Below are positions 29,059 through 38,117 of a stretch of 64,000 nucleotides of DNA, piece after piece. The DNA lies in NCBI RefSeq assembly GCF_002243045.1, contig NZ_MBKP01000001.1, positions 1 to 64,000 on the forward strand, in the 5' to 3' direction. The translations under genes and the position numbers were made by a program. Under the pieces are notes generated by a model. It worked only from the letters and a program-made list of their open reading frames with translations, ran no database searches and had not been told where the DNA came from. Each line of letters begins with the position of its first letter. Positions within the stretch are counted from its first letter, which is position 1. The DNA is from Methanolobus psychrotolerans (GTDB lineage: Archaea; Halobacteriota; Methanosarcinia; Methanosarcinales; Methanosarcinaceae).

Positions 29059-30861
29059 ATGATGTTAGAAAGCAAATGTATAATAATAGCAGGCGAAGAA
29101 GCCGGACCGAAGTCCAATAAGATGGGAGGCATATGGAATGTTATTGATGCCGAAGCAAAGAACCTTGCAAATCTCATCAGTAAAGGGATCATTGATGAAC
29201 AAAAAGTTCCCTATATCATTGTAGCAGGTCCTTACTATGGTCACACTGGTTCTGACTGGAATAAAGGGCAGAATCGTATCACCGATATGAGCGGACTTGA
29301 AGAGATAGAAAGCGAAGGCGAGATATTTGAGACCGTTGAAGAGCTTAAAAGAAAGGGTATCGATGTGCACCCCGGAATTGAATATGTAAGAGGTGTGAAA
29401 ATAATACACCTGATGTTCAGGACAGATGATTTTTGCCGGGTCAGCAGGGAATACAAGGGAAATGAAATGTGTCTGGCCAGCATGATAAAAGCGGAAGCAT
29501 TTGACTTTATAGGCCTGGATTCCATGACCTATGAGAGTATGGGCAATGGTATGGAATATACACATTATCTGAATTTATCCTATGCAATTTCCGAATTCGT
29601 AAGGACACTTGTAACGGCCCGGGAAAAAAGGTCCCAGAAATATGAAGATGAGGCAATATCGGAATTTGCCGCATCCCTCATGCCCGCAGTCCATGTTTCA
29701 CTTCATTGTCATGAATTCGGAGTATTCTATGCTCTTGCCCGTCTGAAGAAACTTGGATTAAGTGTTAAAACTGTTGCAACTTACCACGCAACACTTCCAG
29801 GCAGGTCATCAGGACATCGTTCAATTCAGAAAATAAGAGAGAACGACAGTTCATGGGACAGCGGCGTTCCGGTCAATCATGCAAAACTGGAGTCACTTTC
29901 AGCATATGCAGACGTTGTTACCGCAGTGGGGGACTCAACGCGTAAGGAAATAAAACTCTTCTACGGCATAGATTCGGTAGTCGTCCGCAATGGTATAGAC
30001 AAAGAAGATGAAGAAATAGAGTGGGAAAAGAAGACAATGTGCAGGCAGAAGATACAGAGTAGTCTGTCTGAAAAGATATACAATGTATTTGACAGCAAGA
30101 CTATACCACCTGACAGGATAATACCCATTTTTTCAATATCACGCATCGAAATAGAGAACAAAGGATATCCGGATCTGCTCGATTCCCTTTTATTACTTGA
30201 CAGGATGGTTAAAACTGAGATCGACGCTGGATATCTTGATGAAAACTACCGGGTAATCTGTTTTATTATTGCTGCACACGGACCAAAGACAAATCTACCC
30301 GACAACTTCCCGGTAAATCTTCCAGAAGAGATACTGGTTGGAGAAGAAATACGCCTTCAGCAGATGATCAAGGCCAGGGGACTGGAATGCTCTAAAATAC
30401 CGGATGGCAGCAGGCATGTTGCTGCAGTATTGTATCCGCAGTGGATATCCGACCATGATGGCGGGCTAAACCTGAGACCTGATGAATTCATGGCAGGTTG
30501 CATTGCCGGTGTGTTCCCTTCAAAGTATGAACCTTTCCTGCTTACAGGACTGGAAGCAGGGAAAGAATCAACCCCAAGCATTGTAAGCAAGATCTGCGGT
30601 TTCAGTGACGCACTTAAAACCCTCAAACGCCTTGTCATGGGGATGGGAGGAGTTATCGTTGTTGATAATATTAATAGCTCTTATCTGGAATCTATTGCAG
30701 ACTACGCCCTTGCCATGGACTATTTCATTGACACATACACAGATGACAAAGTAAAGTACAATCTTCTCTGCCAGGAAGCAAATCTTCTTGCAAGAGACAT
30801 GAACTGGGAAGAGCCCATCAAAACGTACTATGAGCTTCTCACCGGAACGAGGATGGAATAA
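29059..30861 (+). CDS. Glycogen synthase, GT3-like (eukaryotic/archaeal type)
   Basis: A 600-residue glycosyltransferase that should extend alpha-1,4-glucan from a nucleotide sugar. It has the GT3-type start KMGGIWNVIDAEAKNL, the central HCHEFGVFYALARLKKLGL, YHATLPGRSSGHRS, and the donor-site motif FPSKYEPFLLTGLEAG. Length and motif order fit glycogen synthase of the animal/yeast family (GT3) rather than bacterial GlgA (GT5), which begins with a K-x-GG-L motif. Donor preference (UDP- or ADP-glucose) is not visible. The next gene (galT) starts right after its stop, so they are co-expressed. Confidence 0.82.
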   Translation: MMLESKCIIIAGEEAGPKSNKMGGIWNVIDAEAKNLANLISKGIIDEQKVPYIIVAGPYYGHTGSDWNKGQNRITDMSGLEEIESEGEIFETVEELKRKGIDVHPGIEYVRGVKIIHLMFRTDDFCRVSREYKGNEMCLASMIKAEAFDFIGLDSMTYESMGNGMEYTHYLNLSYAISEFVRTLVTAREKRSQKYEDEAISEFAASLMPAVHVSLHCHEFGVFYALARLKKLGLSVKTVATYHATLPGRSSGHRSIQKIRENDSSWDSGVPVNHAKLESLSAYADVVTAVGDSTRKEIKLFYGIDSVVVRNGIDKEDEEIEWEKKTMCRQKIQSSLSEKIYNVFDSKTIPPDRIIPIFSISRIEIENKGYPDLLDSLLLLDRMVKTEIDAGYLDENYRVICFIIAAHGPKTNLPDNFPVNLPEEILVGEEIRLQQMIKARGLECSKIPDGSRHVAAVLYPQWISDHDGGLNLRPDEFMAGCIAGVFPSKYEPFLLTGLEAGKESTPSIVSKICGFSDALKTLKRLVMGMGGVIVVDNINSSYLESIADYALAMDYFIDTYTDDKVKYNLLCQEANLLARDMNWEEPIKTYYELLTGTRME

Positions 30862-30862
30862 A

Positions 30863-31840
30863 ATGTCTGAAATACGTAAGCACTATTTTCTTGACGAGCA
30901 TTGTATAATAGCATTCGGAAGAAGTAAAAGACCATCTGCTCCAAAGGCTTGTGGCGAGGATGTCAAATCTGAAAGCTGTTTTTTTTGTAACGGTCACGAG
31001 GATCAGACCCCGCCTGCAAATGCAGTGTACAAGAATGGTGAGATCCTCAGGGACACTGATGGACAGCGTGTTACAAACTGGCAGATAAGATGCATCCCAA
31101 ATCTCTATCCTGCATTATCCCCAAATGCCCCGGAAGTCGGACAGACTGTATTTGAAGTTGAAAAAGGATACGGATTCCATGAAGTGATCGTTGAGGATCC
31201 ACTGCATGAAAGCAAGCTCCATCTTTTTTCGGATGAAGAGATACTTCTCCTGATGAAAGTGTACAGGGACAGAGTAATGCACTACCAGTCACAGGAAGGG
31301 ATAAGGTACGTTTCACTTTTCAAGAACTGGGGGAAAAAAGCAGGCGCATCCCTGGAACATACCCACTCGCAACTAATAGCTCTCCCCATAGTTCCCTGCA
31401 CTATCACAAGAGAAAGGAAGGCAATGGAAGAACTGGGAACCTGCCCTTACTGCAGGATAGTTGAAAAGGAAATGGGAAAAGAAAGACTTGTGTACGAAAA
31501 CGATGCTTTCATCCTGATAACACCATATTTTTCCAGGGTTCCCTATGAGATGTGGATGCTTCCAAAACAGCATGTGAACCATATATCAGCTTTTAGTGAT
31601 GAAATGCTGCTATCTCTTGGAGACTGCATCAGGAAAACTGTTTCATTGCTGGAACAGACTATACCTGAACTGGCATATAATTACATGTTCTTCCAGGTAG
31701 AAAATGACCTGAGTTACCATTTCAATGTCCGCATATCACCCGTGACATCGATTGCTGCTGGTTTTGAAAAGAACACAGATATTTATATCAATTCAATGCC
31801 TCCGGAAACAGCTGCTGAGCACCTGCTTGGAAAATCATAG
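30863..31840 (+). CDS. galT: Galactose-1-phosphate uridylyltransferase family (sugar-1-phosphate nucleotidylyltransferase)
   Basis: A 325-residue HIT-superfamily enzyme. The catalytic motif is EHTHSQ (in GASLEHTHSQLIALP). Zinc ligands appear as CFFCNGHEDQTPP near the N-terminus and CPYCRIVEKE in the middle. It transfers a nucleotidyl group between a hexose-1-phosphate and a UDP- or ADP-sugar. Next to glycogen synthase it may feed or recycle the glucosyl donor; the ADP-glucose phosphorylase activity known for some relatives is an alternative. The ATG at 30863 is preferred over an upstream in-frame codon because it directly follows the glycogen synthase stop and has GAGGA upstream. Confidence 0.88.
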   Translation: MSEIRKHYFLDEHCIIAFGRSKRPSAPKACGEDVKSESCFFCNGHEDQTPPANAVYKNGEILRDTDGQRVTNWQIRCIPNLYPALSPNAPEVGQTVFEVEKGYGFHEVIVEDPLHESKLHLFSDEEILLLMKVYRDRVMHYQSQEGIRYVSLFKNWGKKAGASLEHTHSQLIALPIVPCTITRERKAMEELGTCPYCRIVEKEMGKERLVYENDAFILITPYFSRVPYEMWMLPKQHVNHISAFSDEMLLSLGDCIRKTVSLLEQTIPELAYNYMFFQVENDLSYHFNVRISPVTSIAAGFEKNTDIYINSMPPETAAEHLLGKS

Positions 31841-31859
31841 GAGAACATAAGGTGAAATA

Positions 31860-33026
31860 ATGAAAGAAAATTTAAGAATAGCCATGTTCTCATGGGAAAG
31901 CCTTCATTCTGTGAAAGTGGGAGGACTGGCCCCTCATGTGACCGAGTTATCAGAAGCTATGGCTTTGATTGGACATGAAGTTCATGTATTCACCCGAAAC
32001 AAGGACATGCTCCCATACGAAATAGTAAATGGGGTACATTATCATCGGGTATACAATGCACTTTACGGAGGCATAGTACAACAAATGGACAGTATGTGTG
32101 ATTCCATGCATACGGCCTTTGTTGAAGCTACCAGGAAATTTGGCGATTTTGATCTGACACATGTACATGACTGGCATCCCGTAAATCTGGTCTGCAGACT
32201 GAAAGAAGAATATGACATCCCTTTTGTTATCACCTATCATAGTACCGAATGGGGAAGGAACGGAAATAAACATGGTAACTGGTGGGAAGCCATGGAGATC
32301 AGTCACCGTGAATGGAGAGGAGGATATGAGTCGTCATGTGTGATAGTCACCTCCACTATTCTAAAAAACGAAATACAGCACCTTTACCAGATACCTGACA
32401 ACAAGATTGCCATCGTACCTAATGGAATACATGAGAACAAGATGAAAATGGATGTGGACCCGGGCAAGGTCAAAGCAGAATACGGAATACATCCATACGC
32501 TCCGGTAGTCCTTTTTGTGGGGAGGATGAGTTACCAGAAAGGTCCTGACCTTTTTATCCGGGCTATCCCGGATGTGCTTGCAAGCAGGTGGGATACAAAA
32601 TTTGTTATAATCGGTGAAGGTGAGATGAGACCAGAATGTGAACGCATAGCCCATGAACTAAACATTCAGGACAGTTGTCGCTTTTTAGGCTATGCGGATG
32701 AATCCGATAAAAAGAAATGGATGAATGCCTGCAATCTTATATGTGTTCCAAGCCGCAACGAACCATTTGGCATAATTCTTCTTGAAGCATGGGACATAAG
32801 TAAGAATATCGTTGCAACCAATGCAATATCGCTGATAGATAACTTCAGGGATGGGGTCATAGTTTACCAGAAACCTGAGTCCATTGCATGGGGAATTAAA
32901 TATGTATTTGACAATTTTGCAGATGGGCAGCTTGGGAAAGAGGGTAAGAAACTGATCGGAACCAGATATAACTGGAATAACATCGCTGAACTGACAGTGA
33001 ACCTTTACAAGGGTATTTGCCCATAA
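31860..33026 (+). CDS. GT4 glycosyltransferase, paralogue 1
   Basis: A 388-residue GT-B enzyme. N-terminal half opens RIAMFSWESLHSVKVGGLAPHV; the donor half has VLFVGRMSYQKGPDL, a GEGEMRPECE turn and the catalytic ExxE-type motif PSRNEPFGIILLEAWD. GT4 proteins with this start are often annotated as glycogen synthase or alpha-glucan transferase; acting on the same polymer is inferred from context. A close paralogue lies at 42958-44124 at the far end of the cluster. Start ATG with AAGGTGA ribosome site, 19 nt after galT. Confidence 0.88.
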   Translation: MKENLRIAMFSWESLHSVKVGGLAPHVTELSEAMALIGHEVHVFTRNKDMLPYEIVNGVHYHRVYNALYGGIVQQMDSMCDSMHTAFVEATRKFGDFDLTHVHDWHPVNLVCRLKEEYDIPFVITYHSTEWGRNGNKHGNWWEAMEISHREWRGGYESSCVIVTSTILKNEIQHLYQIPDNKIAIVPNGIHENKMKMDVDPGKVKAEYGIHPYAPVVLFVGRMSYQKGPDLFIRAIPDVLASRWDTKFVIIGEGEMRPECERIAHELNIQDSCRFLGYADESDKKKWMNACNLICVPSRNEPFGIILLEAWDISKNIVATNAISLIDNFRDGVIVYQKPESIAWGIKYVFDNFADGQLGKEGKKLIGTRYNWNNIAELTVNLYKGICP

Positions 33027-33082
33027 GAATTTATTGAGTATTCAAAATATTAACGATCTCAATCGCACAAGGGGTGAGGCAT

Positions 33083-34150
33083 ATAAAGGCATTTGGAAAC
33101 AGGGCTTCAAAGAAGGCAGGACTGGCACCTGGGACCCTGGTGCATGTTGGTGAGGAAAGGACTGAGAAACCAAAGATAACAATAATAGATTATGACAGGG
33201 ACAACTATCAGGAACACGTCGTTGAAAATGTAGAAGAATGCTTCCCCTTCAAGGATTATCCGACAGTTTCATGGATTAACCTTGATGGTATCCATCAGGT
33301 AGATATTATTGAAAAGCTGGGTAAACACTTTGGTCTGCACCCACTTGTAATGGAAGATATCCTGCACACAAGCCAGAGGCCAAAAATGGAGGATTATGAT
33401 TCCTACATTTATATAGTCCTTAAAATGCTCTGGTTTGCTGATGATGATGATAAAAATGTGCAAGCTGAACAGGTAAGTATAATACTTGGAAATAATTTTG
33501 TCCTGTCTTTCCAGGAGATAGAAGGCGACACTTTTAACTTTTTGAGGGAACGTCTGAGAAATGCCAAGGGCAGGATACGCCTGATGGGAGCCGATTATCT
33601 GGCATATGCACTTCTTGATTCCATAGTTGATAATTATTTTATAATAATAGAGAGGTTTGGAGAAATAATTGAGGACCTGGAAGACAAACTGATAGAGAAC
33701 CCATCTCCTGAAACCCTGCAAAGTATCCATGACCTGAAGAAGGAAATGATATACCTGCGCAAATCCGTATGGCCTCTTAGGGAAGTTATAAACGGGCTGG
33801 AAAGGACAGAATCACCTCTGTTCAAAGACACGACATCCGTATTCCTTAAAGATGTTTATGACCATACAATACAGGTTGCAGAAGCCGTTGAAACATATCG
33901 GGATATACTTTCCGGGATACTGGATGTATATCTTTCAAGCATTAGCAATAAGATGAACGAAATTATGAAAATGCTTACGATCATAGCAACTATATTTATA
34001 CCTCTTACCTTCGTTGCCGGAATGTATGGAATGAATTTTACTTATATGCCTGAACTTGATTGGAAATGGGGATATCCTGCCGTCTGGTTTGTCAATATAC
34101 TGATATTCCTGTCTATGTACACATACTTCCGTAAAAAGAAATGGCTTTAA
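33083..34150 (+). CDS. corA: CorA-type magnesium/cobalt transporter
   Basis: Homopentameric magnesium channel of the CorA/MIT family. Residues 1-290 are the cytoplasmic funnel; the last about 65 residues form two membrane helices with the invariant GMN (AGMYGMNFTYMPELDW) between them and a basic end (YFRKKKWL). A GTG at 33074 lies inside the ribosome-site-like GGGGTGAGG, so it is unlikely to be used. ATA at 33083, 6 nt after GGTG, gives a start KAFGNRASKKAGLAPGTLVH that matches the family. Magnesium supply for the glycogen enzymes is a possible reason for its place here. Confidence 0.88.
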   Translation: MKAFGNRASKKAGLAPGTLVHVGEERTEKPKITIIDYDRDNYQEHVVENVEECFPFKDYPTVSWINLDGIHQVDIIEKLGKHFGLHPLVMEDILHTSQRPKMEDYDSYIYIVLKMLWFADDDDKNVQAEQVSIILGNNFVLSFQEIEGDTFNFLRERLRNAKGRIRLMGADYLAYALLDSIVDNYFIIIERFGEIIEDLEDKLIENPSPETLQSIHDLKKEMIYLRKSVWPLREVINGLERTESPLFKDTTSVFLKDVYDHTIQVAEAVETYRDILSGILDVYLSSISNKMNEIMKMLTIIATIFIPLTFVAGMYGMNFTYMPELDWKWGYPAVWFVNILIFLSMYTYFRKKKWL

Positions 34151-34174
34151 TAACAAAACGGATACCGATGACAA

Positions 34175-34888
34175 ATGTTTGACATATATCAACCGCCATT
34201 CACCATTGAAACTGAAGATACTGTAATCACTGTTGAGAAACATGGAGATGACCTTATCTATAAACGCATGTTCCACGGGGAAGAAGAAACTGAACTCCTG
34301 TTGCTGAATAATGATGGAGATATCCTTATCAACCCAATTGAACCTGTGAATCTTCCAAAGAAACTTACTTCGTTCCTGCTTGTAGATTTTAAGCGGCCTG
34401 CCCTTATCCGTCCTGGTGACAGGAAAAAAATATACCTGACATTCCCGGTTGAGATAGGGGTTTTCATTTCAGATAAGTCAGGGAACCATGAAGTAATTGA
34501 TACTTTCACGTACTCAAAGATTAAGTTCACACTTTATGGAAGCCACAATCAGGGACTCATATGCAGGTACTGGGAAAGTGACGTATTCACCGAGCTTCCT
34601 CAGACAGACATCCTCTATGAAGGATACATTGAACTGGATATCATCAATGATTCCAGTCACATGATGGAGGTAACAAAAGCAGTTTTAAATGCTTATGGAA
34701 TGAAGATCTATTATGGGGACAAAAGACTTGGTATGAAAGCATCCATGAGGATAATCAATAAGCTGCTTGCAGAAACTGATTTCAGCACATACCCCACAAC
34801 TTCAAGGTTCAAAAGATCAATGGAGCTCTATACTTCACGTAAGTTCATGCCCATCGGAACAAAAGGCATCATGGAGTTCGGATTATGA
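34175..34888 (+). CDS. DUF432 family protein
   Basis: A 237-residue soluble, beta-rich protein of the archaeal DUF432 family, without catalytic motifs that I recognise. Seen features are the opening FDIYQPPFTIE and a central PALIRPGDRKKIYLTFPVE. Its stop overlaps the start of the MscS gene (ATGA), so the two are translationally coupled and probably interact or share a function in osmotic or membrane-tension response. Confidence 0.7.
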   Translation: MFDIYQPPFTIETEDTVITVEKHGDDLIYKRMFHGEEETELLLLNNDGDILINPIEPVNLPKKLTSFLLVDFKRPALIRPGDRKKIYLTFPVEIGVFISDKSGNHEVIDTFTYSKIKFTLYGSHNQGLICRYWESDVFTELPQTDILYEGYIELDIINDSSHMMEVTKAVLNAYGMKIYYGDKRLGMKASMRIINKLLAETDFSTYPTTSRFKRSMELYTSRKFMPIGTKGIMEFGL

Positions 34889-35760
34889 ACAGTACCGCAA
34901 TAACAAAATACATTCCTGCCCTTTCAGATCCTTTCCTGCAGATCATTACAGTTATTATAATTTTGTTCCTGACCATTGTGATAGGCAAGGCCATAACAAT
35001 ATACCTGCAGAGATCACTCAAGGACAAGATGGACAAAGAGCATCTGAATATACTGCTCAAAGTGACATATTACGGCATAATCTTTGCTTCAGTGATCGGT
35101 TTTATTTTCCCTGTGCTTCAAATCGATACCTCAAGCCTGCTTGTTGCAGGTGGTGTTTTGGGTATAATACTTGGTTTTGCCAGTCAGAGCATAGTAGGTA
35201 ACCTCATATCCGGCATTTTTCTTATGATTGAGCGTCCTATTAAGATAGGAGATACTGTAAATATAGATAATAACCTCGGATTTGTTGAGGATATAAATCT
35301 GATATCAACTATAATCCGTACATTTGATGGCCTCTATATGAGATTGCCAAATGAGACTGTGTTTACCACCAACATTACAAACTACGTGGCCAACCTGGGA
35401 AGAAGGTTTGAATATGTGATAGGTATCCGCTATAGTGATGATGCTGATAAGGCAATAAAGATAATACAGGACATCATCGATAAACAGCCATTTGCATTGG
35501 TAGAACCAGCACCCATGGTGTTTGTAGATAACCTTGGAGATAATTCAGTAAACATCATCGTCAGGATATGGGCTCCTGCCACCGAGTGGTATGACATGAA
35601 GAAAGAGCTTCTATGGGTAATAAAAAAGACACTGGAGAAGAATGGAATAGAGGTACCCTTCCCACAGAGGACCCTTTGGTTTGCCAACGAGCTTAATACA
35701 AAAAAAACCAATACATATAACGATGATAATAGAATCGTTCCGGGAACTGATCGAACATGA
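34885..35760 (+). CDS. MscS family small-conductance mechanosensitive channel
   Basis: A 291-residue membrane channel. Three N-terminal helices end in the pore-lining pattern GVLGIILGFASQSIVGNLI, followed by the beta-domain signature IERPIKIGDTVNI and a C-terminal alpha/beta domain. It releases solutes on osmotic downshock. Coupled to DUF432 upstream (4-nt overlap) and to the first GH57 gene downstream (4-nt overlap), so it is firmly within the glycogen operon; rapid polymer-to-sugar conversion would change osmolarity, which may explain the link (inference). Confidence 0.9.
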   Translation: MNSTAITKYIPALSDPFLQIITVIIILFLTIVIGKAITIYLQRSLKDKMDKEHLNILLKVTYYGIIFASVIGFIFPVLQIDTSSLLVAGGVLGIILGFASQSIVGNLISGIFLMIERPIKIGDTVNIDNNLGFVEDINLISTIIRTFDGLYMRLPNETVFTTNITNYVANLGRRFEYVIGIRYSDDADKAIKIIQDIIDKQPFALVEPAPMVFVDNLGDNSVNIIVRIWAPATEWYDMKKELLWVIKKTLEKNGIEVPFPQRTLWFANELNTKKTNTYNDDNRIVPGTDRT

Positions 35761-36887
35761 AAGCTGTCTGCGTTTGTTTTGAGGTACATCTGCCATTGCC
35801 ATTACGCTGGTACTGGCCACAGGAAGGGTATGGAGAAGCACATATTGAAAAATACTTTGATATGGAAAAAGCATTCCATAATTTCAAAAAGCTGGCTGAG
35901 AACCTGGAAACATTAAATGACACGTTATCAAGATCCATAGATAATGGAGGTAAATATACCCTGGATGTTTCTGGTGTGTTCCTTGAACAATGTAAATGGG
36001 CGCCTGAAGTGATCGATGGTTTCAGGAAACTTGACCCGGAATCTATTTCATTTGCTGCTTCACCTTATTACCATTCGGTCTGTTCACTGTTTCCTGACCT
36101 TACTGAATTCAGGGAACAGCTTGAGATGGATATCGAAATGATAAAGGAACTTTTCGGCCAGGAACCGAAGACATTTGTCAACACTGAACTTCTGTTTGAG
36201 CAGAGAACAATGAAAATGCTCAAAGAGATTGGTTTTAAATGTTTCATATCGGAAGGTTCCCATAACCTCATGAACGGTTATGACCCCACGCACGTTTACA
36301 GCAACGATGTTCCCACACTGCTTCGGCACATTAACTTAAGTGAGGATATGGAGATCAAATTCTCAGACAAAGGATGGCCCGGATATCCACTGATAGCCGA
36401 CAAATTTGCATCATGGATAGCAAGTATGGATGGGGATGTGATAACCCTGTACATAAAATATGATGCAATGAACACACACTTACAGAACAATAAAGAGATA
36501 CTTGAATTCCTGCAGGATATCCCTCTGAGCTTTGAAAAGCATGGAATAAAAATGCTTTTGCCTGAAGAAGCTGTGGAGATGTTCAATAAGACCGAATTAT
36601 CGTCCCTCGATTCAAAGATGACAGCACGCTATGGAATGCACAACCTTCTTGGAAATCATGCACAACACCTGTTCATGCATGAACTTGTAGATATTGCCAA
36701 GCAGCTGAAAATGGTCAAGCAAACTGAAAGAAAAACAGAACTGCAAAGAATATTCCGCTATTTGCAACAAAGCGAGATATTCCTGGAAATGAATTCTGAG
36801 GAAAGGCGTCTTGGATATGAAAGGGCGGTAAATGATCTATCGATACTTTCCGACATTGAGCGTGCCATACTGGAGGCAGGAAAATGA
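35757..36887 (+). CDS. GH57 family protein, probably catalytically impaired
   Basis: A 376-residue protein aligned end to end with the next gene. The nucleophile Glu is kept (E144 in NTELLF), but the acid/base Asp of the paralogue (FMDYETFGEHQ) is replaced: the matching segment is YIKYDAMNTH, with K234 at the Asp position. The N-terminal HQP motif is HLP. This suggests loss of normal GH57 hydrolysis or transfer, leaving a possible glucan-binding or regulatory partner. Starts in a 4-nt overlap with MscS and ends in a 4-nt overlap with the active paralogue, which favours equal production and a hetero-complex. Confidence 0.85.
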   Translation: MKAVCVCFEVHLPLPLRWYWPQEGYGEAHIEKYFDMEKAFHNFKKLAENLETLNDTLSRSIDNGGKYTLDVSGVFLEQCKWAPEVIDGFRKLDPESISFAASPYYHSVCSLFPDLTEFREQLEMDIEMIKELFGQEPKTFVNTELLFEQRTMKMLKEIGFKCFISEGSHNLMNGYDPTHVYSNDVPTLLRHINLSEDMEIKFSDKGWPGYPLIADKFASWIASMDGDVITLYIKYDAMNTHLQNNKEILEFLQDIPLSFEKHGIKMLLPEEAVEMFNKTELSSLDSKMTARYGMHNLLGNHAQHLFMHELVDIAKQLKMVKQTERKTELQRIFRYLQQSEIFLEMNSEERRLGYERAVNDLSILSDIERAILEAGK

Positions 36888-38080
36888 ATTCTATCTGTCC
36901 TTTCTTTGAAGTTCACCAGCCATACAGGCTCAGGTGGTTCTGGCCTGATGATAAACAGGGTTTTGACAGGTATTTTGATGAAGCTGTTAACAGAGAGATA
37001 TTCCGTAAGGTTGCCGGCAAGTGTTACCTTCCTGCAAACAGGACCCTGCTTGAACTTGTAGACAGCACGGATGGTGAATTCAGGGCAAGCATGTCGATTA
37101 CAGGTACCCTGCTTGAGCAGTGCCAGGAATGGGGGGAGGATGTGCTTGACTCTTTCTGCGACCTTGCACAAACAGGTTGTGTAGAATTCCTGGATGAAAC
37201 ATGCTACCATTCCCTTGCATCACTTTTCGAGTCAAAGGATGAGTTCATCGATGAAGTGAAAGAGCACCGTGAACTTGTTTCGGAACTACTTAGCGTCACT
37301 CCGCGCATATTAAGGAACACCGAGATGCTCTATAACAACAGCATTGCACAATTTGCAAGTCAGATGGGATACCACGCAATACTTACGGAAGGTATTGAAC
37401 GTATCCTGGAAGGGAGGTCTCCTGATCACGTATATAAAGCAAAAGGTAGTGATATAGCTGTCCTGCTTCGTAATTATAAACTAAGTGATGACATCGGATA
37501 TCGTTTTTCTTCCAGGTGGTGGGAAGAATATCCGCTTACTGCCGGTAAATGGGCAAACTGGGTATCCTGGCAGAAAGGTGAAACCATGAATATCTTTATG
37601 GATTACGAGACATTCGGTGAGCATCAATGGGAAGACTCAGGTATTTTTGATTTCCTCAAGGCGCTACCTGGCGAAGTAAAGGATAGGGGAATGCGATTCC
37701 TTACGCCGTCACAGACAATTGATACCTACATGCCTGCCGGCGAGATAGACGTAGGTGATTTTTCCACAATATCATGGGCAGATATAGAAAGGGACACAAG
37801 CGCATGGCTTGGAAATGACATGCAGCGTCGTTGTTTTGAGGAAATGAAAATACTTGAGACATATGTAAAAAGAACAAAAGATGCAGAACTGCTGAGAATA
37901 TGGAAACACCTGCTGACATCAGACCATTATTACTACATGAGTACAAAATGGCTTGGGGACGGGGATGTTCATTCATATTTCAGCATACACAGCAGTCCCT
38001 ATGATGCAGCGGTTAACTTCATGGCAGCACTGACGGACTTTAAGGCACGTGTCTTCAGGACCCTGACAGGAACAGAATAA
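36884..38080 (+). CDS. GH57 alpha-glucan enzyme (alpha-amylase/glucanotransferase family)
   Basis: A 398-residue GH57 enzyme with all expected motifs: HQPYRLRWFW (from residue 11), nucleophile E147 in RNTEMLYNN, and acid/base D240 in FMDYETFGEHQ. GH57 includes alpha-amylase, 4-alpha-glucanotransferase and branching enzyme; length and motif order fit the short amylase-like archaeal group, but activity cannot be assigned from motifs alone. Acts on intracellular glycogen, as no signal peptide is present. Directly coupled to the inactive-looking paralogue upstream. Confidence 0.88.
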   Translation: MNSICPFFEVHQPYRLRWFWPDDKQGFDRYFDEAVNREIFRKVAGKCYLPANRTLLELVDSTDGEFRASMSITGTLLEQCQEWGEDVLDSFCDLAQTGCVEFLDETCYHSLASLFESKDEFIDEVKEHRELVSELLSVTPRILRNTEMLYNNSIAQFASQMGYHAILTEGIERILEGRSPDHVYKAKGSDIAVLLRNYKLSDDIGYRFSSRWWEEYPLTAGKWANWVSWQKGETMNIFMDYETFGEHQWEDSGIFDFLKALPGEVKDRGMRFLTPSQTIDTYMPAGEIDVGDFSTISWADIERDTSAWLGNDMQRRCFEEMKILETYVKRTKDAELLRIWKHLLTSDHYYYMSTKWLGDGDVHSYFSIHSSPYDAAVNFMAALTDFKARVFRTLTGTE

Positions 38081-38117
38081 TTCATTTAAACCATTATTAG
38101 TTATCAGGAGGTAGTGT

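Noticed and set aside
33074-33082. GTG start for corA
   Set aside because: It lies inside the ribosome-site-like sequence GGGGTGAGG and has no site of its own upstream.
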